Made by a program: the position numbers and the translations under genes
The notes under the pieces: generated by a model
Database searches by the model: none
Told to the model about the DNA's origin: nothing
Seen by the model: only the letters and a program-made list of their open reading frames with translations
NCBI RefSeq assembly: GCF_005298175.1
Contig: NZ_SZYH01000002.1
Span: 372,001 to 436,000, forward strand
Direction: 5' to 3'
DNA length: 64,000 nt
Origin: Marinobacter panjinensis
GTDB lineage: Bacteria > Pseudomonadota > Gammaproteobacteria > Pseudomonadales > Oleiphilaceae
Part shown: one piece after another, positions 58,439 through 64,000 of the stretch
Position numbering within the stretch: position 1 is the stretch's first letter
Layout: each line of letters opens with the position of its first letter

Positions 58439-59059
58439 ATGCTGACCAGTTATCTGACAGGGCTGATCGTATGCGGTGGGATCATCATTGCCATCGGGGC
58501 GCAGAATGCCTATATCCTGGGCCAGGCGATCCGGCGGGAACACCACTGGTATTGCGCGGGCATCTGCATGACGGCCGATATACTGCTGTTCACCGCCGGA
58601 ATGTTCGGGGTGAACGCGGCACTGATGGCAGTACCGGAGGCGCTGGATGTTCTGCGCTGGCTCGGGGTGGTGTTCCTGGGGTGGCTGGCGCTGGTGGCAT
58701 TCTACAAAGTGGCAATGGGGCGGAAGGGCCTGGGTGCGGATGCGTCAGCGGCTACCAGTCTTCGGGTGGTGGTATTGACCACCCTGGCGGTCACGCTACT
58801 GAACCCGCAGGTCTATCTGGATACCCTGTTGCTGATTCCCGCCATTGGTGCCCAGCAGGAGAGCCCGGCCGTGTTTGTGGCCGGGGCCAGCAGCGCTTCG
58901 GTGCTGTGGTTCGGTTTGCTGGCGTTTGGCGGCGCGGCGTTGTCGCCCTGGCTGGCCAGCCCCATGGCCTGGCGGTTCATTGATGGGGCCATCGGTTCGA
59001 TGATGGCGGTGATTGCTTTCCACCTTGCCAGTAACGGGTTGTCTGGCCCTGCCATGTAA
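58439..59059 (+). CDS. argO: LysE/ArgO family basic amino-acid exporter
   Basis: 206 residues, about six transmembrane helices, with the LysE signature GAQNAYILGQAIRREHH near the N-terminus and LNPQVYLDTLLL in the middle. It exports arginine (and perhaps lysine) under ArgP control. AGGAGGGAAG ribosome binding site. Confidence 0.93.
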   Translation: MLTSYLTGLIVCGGIIIAIGAQNAYILGQAIRREHHWYCAGICMTADILLFTAGMFGVNAALMAVPEALDVLRWLGVVFLGWLALVAFYKVAMGRKGLGADASAATSLRVVVLTTLAVTLLNPQVYLDTLLLIPAIGAQQESPAVFVAGASSASVLWFGLLAFGGAALSPWLASPMAWRFIDGAIGSMMAVIAFHLASNGLSGPAM

Positions 59060-59294
59060 AAGACCTGCGTCGGTTACTTTCCCGGCGCCGTTCTGGTAAG
59101 CTTCGCCGCCTTAATTTCACAGCCTACGAACTTACTCTGATGAACGTCTTCGCGACCTTCCCGACGATCACTCCACCATAGCGCTCTGCGTGCCCTCCAG
59201 GTTAATTCCTTGAGCCAATAGCCTGTATTCGCTTCCGGCGAGTACCAAGGACGTTATTGCCTCTGAGTTTTCGTCTCAAGTCGTTCGGTTCCCA

Positions 59295-60800
59295 ATGCCC
59301 AAAACAGTGATTTCTGGTTTTACCCACAATTTTCTTGGCAACGCCCCTGTCTGGTACAAGCAGGTTATTCTCCTGTTTCTGATCGTCAATCCCCTGATCG
59401 TCTGGTTGCTTGGCCCGGCGACGGCTGGCTGGTTCCTGGTGGGGGAGTTCATCTTTACCCTGGCCATGGCGTTGAAATGCTACCCGCTGCTCCCGGGTGG
59501 CCTGTTGGCAGTAGAAGCATTGCTGATCGGGCTGGCGACGCCGGAGGCGGTCTACCACGAAGTACTGATCAACCTGCCGGTCATTTTGCTGCTGATGTTC
59601 ATGGTCGCCGGTATCTACTTCATGAAGGAGCTGCTGCTGGTGACCTTCACCCAGATCCTGGTAGGGGTGCGATCAAAGTCGGCGCTTTCTCTGCTGTTCT
59701 GTGCCGCCGCCGCTCTGCTGTCAGCCTTTCTGGATGCATTAACCGTTACCGCCGTTATCATCAGCGTGGCGGTGGGCTTCTACTCGGTCTACCACAAAGT
59801 AGCTTCCGGCAAGGGGTATCAACACAGCGGTCATAATGCCAACAGTGACGAGCACGTAGTAGAACTGCACCGTGAAGACCTGGAGGAATTCCGCGCCTTT
59901 CTTCGCAGCCTGCTGATGCACGGTGCCATCGGCACTGCACTCGGTGGTGTTGCAACCATGGTGGGGGAGCCCCAGAACCTGCTGATCGCAAAGGTGGTGG
60001 GCTGGAACTTTGCCGAGTTTTTCCAGCGAATGGCGCCCATCAGCCTGCCGGTTCTGGGTGCGGGCCTGTTCACCTGCTGGTGCCTGGAGAAGTTGCGCTG
60101 GTTTGGCTACGGAGCTCGCCTGCCAAAACCCGTTCGCCAGGTGCTGGAAGACTTTGCGGACAACGAGCGCGAAAAGCGCACCAAGGCGGATCAGGCGGCC
60201 TTGTGGGTGCAGGCTATAGCGGCAGTGGTATTGGTCATCGGACTGGCGTTTCATATCGCTGAGGTGGGGCTGATCGGGCTGTTGGTTATCATCCTTATTA
60301 CCTCATTCACCGGGGTGACTGATGAGCACCAGATTGGCAAGGCGTTCCAGGAATCCCTGCCTTTCACCTCGTTGCTGGTGGTTTTCTTCGCCGTGGTGGC
60401 GGTGATTCATGAGCAGCATCTGTTCAAGCCGGTGATCGATTTCGTGCTGGCCCAGCCGGAAGTGCACCAGCCGGCGTTGTTCTTCGTGGCAAACGGGCTG
60501 CTGTCGATGATCAGCGACAATGTCTTTGTCGCCACCGTTTACATCAGCGAAATCAAACAGGCACTGGATGCCGGCGTTATATCCCGGGAGCACTTCCAGG
60601 ATCTCGCTGTTGCCATCAATACCGGCACCAACCTTCCCAGCGTTGCAACGCCCAACGGCCAGGCGGCATTCCTGTTCCTGCTGACATCCGCCATTGCGCC
60701 ACTGGTTCGGCTGTCCTACGGCCGTATGGTGATTATGGCCTTCCCTTACACCGTCGTCCTCGGATCCGTTGGTCTGCTGGCGGTCATCAACTTTCTGTAG
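59295..60800 (+). CDS. nhaB: Na+/H+ antiporter NhaB
   Basis: 501 residues, about twelve transmembrane helices. Near its start the family opening FLGNAPVWYK is plain, and later the conserved GTNLPSVATPNGQAAFLFLL segment. It exchanges internal Na+ for external H+, important in marine salt. The 235 bases upstream carry no gene; the ribosome binding site is weak. Genes for a SulP transporter and USP follow on the same strand. Confidence 0.93.
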   Translation: MPKTVISGFTHNFLGNAPVWYKQVILLFLIVNPLIVWLLGPATAGWFLVGEFIFTLAMALKCYPLLPGGLLAVEALLIGLATPEAVYHEVLINLPVILLLMFMVAGIYFMKELLLVTFTQILVGVRSKSALSLLFCAAAALLSAFLDALTVTAVIISVAVGFYSVYHKVASGKGYQHSGHNANSDEHVVELHREDLEEFRAFLRSLLMHGAIGTALGGVATMVGEPQNLLIAKVVGWNFAEFFQRMAPISLPVLGAGLFTCWCLEKLRWFGYGARLPKPVRQVLEDFADNEREKRTKADQAALWVQAIAAVVLVIGLAFHIAEVGLIGLLVIILITSFTGVTDEHQIGKAFQESLPFTSLLVVFFAVVAVIHEQHLFKPVIDFVLAQPEVHQPALFFVANGLLSMISDNVFVATVYISEIKQALDAGVISREHFQDLAVAINTGTNLPSVATPNGQAAFLFLLTSAIAPLVRLSYGRMVIMAFPYTVVLGSVGLLAVINFL

Positions 60801-60836
60801 ATTCTTTCCCTTGAATCAATTGACTGGACCTCAACT

Positions 60837-62324
60837 ATGATTAACAAGCTCAAGGCGAACTGGCTCTCCAACATACGGGGCGATTTGCTCGCTGGTATTG
60901 TGGTGGCGCTGGCGCTGATTCCTGAAGCCATCGCCTTTTCCATTATTGCCGGCGTAGACCCGAAAGTGGGCCTTTACGCCTCTTTCTGTATTGCTGTTGT
61001 GATTGCCTTTGTGGGCGGTCGTCCCGGTATGATCTCTGCCGCCACCGGGGCCATGGCGCTACTGATGGTGACCCTGGTCAAGGAGCATGGTCTGGAATAC
61101 CTGCTGGCGGCCACTCTGCTGACAGGCCTGTTGCAGATAGGCGCCGGCTATCTGAAGCTCGGTGGCCTGATGCGGTTTGTATCCCGATCGGTAGTGACCG
61201 GGTTTGTGAACGCCCTGGCGATCCTGATTTTCATGGCTCAGTTACCCGAACTGACCAATGTAACGTGGCATGTTTACGCCATGACCGCCGCAGGGCTGGG
61301 CATTATCTATCTGTTCCCGCTGATTCCGGTTGTCGGCCGCATCCTGCCGTCTCCGCTGATCTGCATCGTGGTACTGACGGCCATTGCGATGATCTACAAC
61401 ATCGACATCCGCACTGTTGGTGATATGGGGCAATTGCCGGATACGTTACCAATTTTCCTGTGGCCGGACGTGCCCCTGAACCTGGAAACACTAATGATTA
61501 TCCTGCCCTATTCCGTGGGCCTCGCCATTGTTGGCTTACTGGAGTCGATGATGACAGCCACGATCGTCGATGATCTGACTGACACCACCAGTGACAGAAA
61601 CCGGGAATGCAAGGGGCAGGGGATTGCCAACATCGGTTCCGGCCTGCTGGGTGGTATGGCGGGATGCGCGATGATTGGCCAGTCCATCATCAACATCAAG
61701 TCAGGAGGCCGGACCCGGCTGTCAACGCTGACGGCAGGTGTTTTCCTGTTGGTGCTCGTGCTGGTTCTGGATCAGTGGTTGGTGCAGATTCCCATGGCCG
61801 CGCTAGTGGCCGTGATGATCATGGTGTCTATTGGTACCTTCAGTTGGGCGTCTATCAAAAATCTCAAGGAGCATCCGTTGTCCACCAACATTGTGATGGT
61901 TGTGACCGTTGTTGTGGTTGTCGCAACCCACAACCTGGCGTTTGGTGTTCTGGCCGGTGTTCTGCTGGCAGCGCTGTTCTTCGCCAATAAGGTAGGCCAT
62001 TACATGCTGGTGACCTCGGAGTTTGATGACGCAACCGACACCCGTACCTACAACGTGGTCGGGCAGGTGTTCTTCAGCTCTTCGGAAAAATTCACGGAAT
62101 CCTTTGATTTCAAGGAAGCAGTGGATAATGTGGTCATTGATCTGACCCGGGCCCATTTCTGGGATATCACTGCGGTAGGTGCTCTGGACAAAGCAGTCAT
62201 CAAGTTTCGCCGAGAGGGTGCCGAGGTCGAAATAATCGGATTGAACGAAGCCAGTGCCACCATCGTTGACCGTTTCGGCGTGCACGATAAACCTGACGCC
62301 GTTGACTCGCTGATGGGGCACTGA
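60837..62324 (+). CDS. SulP family anion transporter with STAS domain
   Basis: 495 residues: eleven or so transmembrane helices (SulP core, opening AGIVVALALIPEAIAFSII) and a C-terminal STAS domain (about 390-490). SulP proteins carry sulfate, bicarbonate (BicA, DauA) or other dicarboxylates; the sequence does not settle which. Placement between the Na+/H+ antiporter NhaB and a USP would suit a Na+-driven bicarbonate or sulfate uptake unit; this is inference. Confidence 0.88.
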   Translation: MINKLKANWLSNIRGDLLAGIVVALALIPEAIAFSIIAGVDPKVGLYASFCIAVVIAFVGGRPGMISAATGAMALLMVTLVKEHGLEYLLAATLLTGLLQIGAGYLKLGGLMRFVSRSVVTGFVNALAILIFMAQLPELTNVTWHVYAMTAAGLGIIYLFPLIPVVGRILPSPLICIVVLTAIAMIYNIDIRTVGDMGQLPDTLPIFLWPDVPLNLETLMIILPYSVGLAIVGLLESMMTATIVDDLTDTTSDRNRECKGQGIANIGSGLLGGMAGCAMIGQSIINIKSGGRTRLSTLTAGVFLLVLVLVLDQWLVQIPMAALVAVMIMVSIGTFSWASIKNLKEHPLSTNIVMVVTVVVVVATHNLAFGVLAGVLLAALFFANKVGHYMLVTSEFDDATDTRTYNVVGQVFFSSSEKFTESFDFKEAVDNVVIDLTRAHFWDITAVGALDKAVIKFRREGAEVEIIGLNEASATIVDRFGVHDKPDAVDSLMGH

Positions 62325-62400
62325 TATGACACAAGCCAAGGAATTCAGCAACCATCCCGGTCACAATAACAACCATAACGATCACCAAGGCGAGGTTGAA

Positions 62401-63252
62401 ATGCTACGAGTAGTTGCCTGTATCGACGGCTCCAGGGCTGCACCGGCGGTGTGTGATTACGCTGCCTGGGCCAGCAAGCATATGGAAACACCCATGACGC
62501 TGCTGCACGTGCTGGATGAAGAACGCTACCCGACGGAGCCGGACCTGGCCGGTAACATTGGACTGGGTAGCCGCGAACAGCTGATGGAAGAGTTGTCCGA
62601 GCTGGACCGGAGGCGCTCGAAGCTGGCCCTGGAGCACGGCCACCACATGCTGGATGAGGCTGAAGACCGTATCAAGGCCCTGGGTATCGATGACATTATC
62701 AAGCGTCAGCGCCATGGCGACTTCACCGAGTCCCTGCTGGCTCTGGAAAACCAGACCCGTTTGCTGGTAATGGGGCTTCACGGCGAGAGCAGCTCTGACC
62801 GGGACGTGCATGTAGGCAGCCAGCTGGAAACCGTGATCCGCAGCGTCCACCGCCCGATTCTCCTGGTGCCGGATGAATACCAGCAGCCAAAAAGCGCGAT
62901 GCTGGCGTTTGATGGCAGTGCCACTGCCTTCAAGGGTGTGGAGTTGCTATCTGGAAGCCCGGTACTGAAAGGCATGCCGATTCATCTGGTGATGATCGGG
63001 GCTGACACCAGCGACCGCTGGGAGCAGCTCAAGAAAGCCGAGAAGATGCTTGGTGACCTTGGTTCCGAGGTTACACTGGCGATTCGTGCCGGTGATGTGG
63101 AGCCAACCCTCCACGCCTACCAAGAAGAACATGATATCGATATCCTGGTTATGGGGGCTTATGGGCATTCGCGGATTCGTCAGTTCCTGGTCGGAAGTAC
63201 CACCACGACGATGCTCAAGACTGCCCGCAAACCCCTGGTGATTCTACGTTAA
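62401..63252 (+). CDS. Universal stress protein, tandem UspA domains
   Basis: 283 residues with two Usp domains (LRVVACIDGSRAAPAVCDYA at the start; second domain with MLAFDGSATAFKG, and a GAYGHSRIRQFLVGSTTTTML ATP-binding loop). The start at 62401 is set by GGCGAGG. An upstream in-frame ATG at 62326 would add a His/Asn-rich tail (HPGHNNNHNDH) and has a weak site. It begins 76 bases after the SulP gene and may regulate that transporter, as fused SulP-USP forms do elsewhere. Confidence 0.85.
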   Translation: MLRVVACIDGSRAAPAVCDYAAWASKHMETPMTLLHVLDEERYPTEPDLAGNIGLGSREQLMEELSELDRRRSKLALEHGHHMLDEAEDRIKALGIDDIIKRQRHGDFTESLLALENQTRLLVMGLHGESSSDRDVHVGSQLETVIRSVHRPILLVPDEYQQPKSAMLAFDGSATAFKGVELLSGSPVLKGMPIHLVMIGADTSDRWEQLKKAEKMLGDLGSEVTLAIRAGDVEPTLHAYQEEHDIDILVMGAYGHSRIRQFLVGSTTTTMLKTARKPLVILR

Positions 63253-64000
63253 TGCCCTCTACCCAGGGTTCTCTTGTCGCGTCGTTGGCGATGCCTGGTT
63301 GTTTCCTGGTGTTGATGACGTTGTTGACCGGTTGTGCCGGCGGCTTGCCGCCGGTAGCTCACTCCGGAGTTGAGGAAACCGTGCAGAACGAAGACAGCTT
63401 TCTGCTCACCCAGTCCCAACAGCGGTTGGCCGGTAACGACGGCCAATCGGGCTTTTACATGCTGGATTCCGGACAGGAAGCGTTTCTGTCCCGTGCCGCC
63501 CTGATTGCGGCGGCCGAACACAGCATCGACGCCCAGTATTACATCTGGAGCAATGATCCCTCCGGGCGCTACCTGGCCGGTCGGATGCTGCTGGCTGCGG
63601 ATCGTGGTGTCCGGGTACGGCTGCTGCTGGATGACTTCAACGCCGGGGGCATTGGTGAACTCCTTGCGGCCCTGGATACCCACCCCGGTATTCAGGTCCG
63701 TATTTTCAATCCTGCCAGAAGCCGTGGTGGATGGGGTCGGTGGGTATCGTTCCTGATGGATTTCGACCGTATCAACCGGCGCATGCACAACAAGACCTTC
63801 GTGGTGGACGGTGCTGCCGGGATTGTCGGCGGACGCAATATTGGCGATGAGTATTTCGGGTTTGCCGCCGATCGCTATTTCCGGGACCGCGACGTACTTG
63901 CGCTGGGGCCCGTTGTTGATGGGATGACGGACAACTTCCACGTCTACTGGAATAACCGTTGGGCCTACCCGGTGTCAGCCCTGTACCCGGATGTTCCTGC
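63252..64000 (+). CDS. Phospholipase D family lipoprotein (3' end outside window)
   Basis: 249 codons are visible. Lipobox LTGC (Cys about 26) and a first HKD-type motif, MHNKTFVVDG followed by GGRNIGDEYF. Other members with this opening are cardiolipin-synthase-like periplasmic PLDs. The ATG overlaps the usp stop by one base (TAATG), suggesting coupling. The second HKD motif lies beyond the window, so completeness cannot be judged. Confidence 0.82.
   Translation, partial: MPSTQGSLVASLAMPGCFLVLMTLLTGCAGGLPPVAHSGVEETVQNEDSFLLTQSQQRLAGNDGQSGFYMLDSGQEAFLSRAALIAAAEHSIDAQYYIWSNDPSGRYLAGRMLLAADRGVRVRLLLDDFNAGGIGELLAALDTHPGIQVRIFNPARSRGGWGRWVSFLMDFDRINRRMHNKTFVVDGAAGIVGGRNIGDEYFGFAADRYFRDRDVLALGPVVDGMTDNFHVYWNNRWAYPVSALYPDVP

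Noticed and set aside
1..64000. Search for tRNA, rRNA, CRISPR arrays, IS elements, prophage genes
   Set aside because: No clover-leaf with TTCGA-type loop, repeat-spacer pattern, transposase or phage structural gene was recognised by reading; a tRNAscan or IS search could not be run.

Overview
The window is GC-rich chromosomal DNA of a marine gammaproteobacterium. Gene content and protein style (ydbH-ynbE-ydbL, PA2778/PA2779-type proteins, NhaB, SulP+USP, DUF6160, many c-di-GMP enzymes) fit Marinobacter or a close relative; this is inferred from gene families, not from a marker gene. No rRNA, tRNA, transposase, phage gene or CRISPR array was seen. Most of the window reads as ordinary core and shell genome, with genes packed in short operons and many start/stop overlaps.

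Layout. 1-7.2 kb: a truncated FAD/GcvT oxidoreductase of the dimethylglycine/sarcosine dehydrogenase type, an HSL-type esterase, a CLC-family protein with both usual glutamates replaced, an overlapping orphan periplasmic binding protein, and a membrane diguanylate cyclase. 7.3-13 kb: DUF2784 protein, an apparent accessory FtsH, a CaCA cation exchanger, an NlpC/P60 lipoprotein and a GNAT-nitrilase fusion. 13-17.8 kb: ydbH-ynbE-ydbL envelope-lipid operon with a spermidine-synthase-like gene, a 34-codon small ORF with a perfect ribosome binding site, a small membrane protein and a RIO kinase. 17.9-22.2 kb: SDR, ribbon-helix-helix, DJ-1, a COG0523 (CobW-like) zinc GTPase behind a Zur-like palindrome, ArfB, a DCC protein behind a Fur-like site, DUF2007.

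22.2-31 kb: two secreted surface-type proteins (DUF6160; choice-of-anchor D repeats), an AraC regulator, a methyltransferase, then a tight four-gene operon: phospholipase-D-like protein, CsoSCA-like carbonic anhydrase, PA2779-type membrane peptide and PA2778-type C39 lipoprotein. 31.2-37.5 kb: a kinase-PP2C-FHA signalling operon, a YebC/amidotransferase pair, Sel1 protein, ODP-type di-iron protein, SRPBCC protein. 37.6-44.3 kb: AI-2E-family transporter, MDR dehydrogenase plus a proline-racemase-family enzyme lacking both usual cysteines, cyanase, and ilvGM with a complete Val/Leu leader-peptide attenuator. Between the convergent cynS and ilvM ends lie two large hairpins that share a 35-base core, each downstream of its own gene in sense orientation.

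44.3-57.5 kb: RND efflux pair, GAF-GGDEF-EAL protein, 7TMR-DISM diguanylate cyclase, amidase, a basic 38-codon small ORF translationally coupled to an isoprenylcysteine-methyltransferase-like gene, djlA, alkB, MgtC/DUF4010 protein. 57.5-64 kb: argP-argO divergent pair, nhaB, SulP anion transporter, universal stress protein and a truncated PLD-family lipoprotein.

The themes are envelope lipid handling (YdbH system, two PLD-family proteins, secreted DUF6160/anchor-D pair), c-di-GMP and Ser/Thr phosphorylation signalling, ion and inorganic-carbon/sulfate transport, and amino-acid metabolism. The best candidates for something undescribed are the PLD / CsoSCA-like / PA2779 / PA2778 operon, the twin 3' hairpins, the CLC + binding-protein pair, and the coupled basic small ORF.
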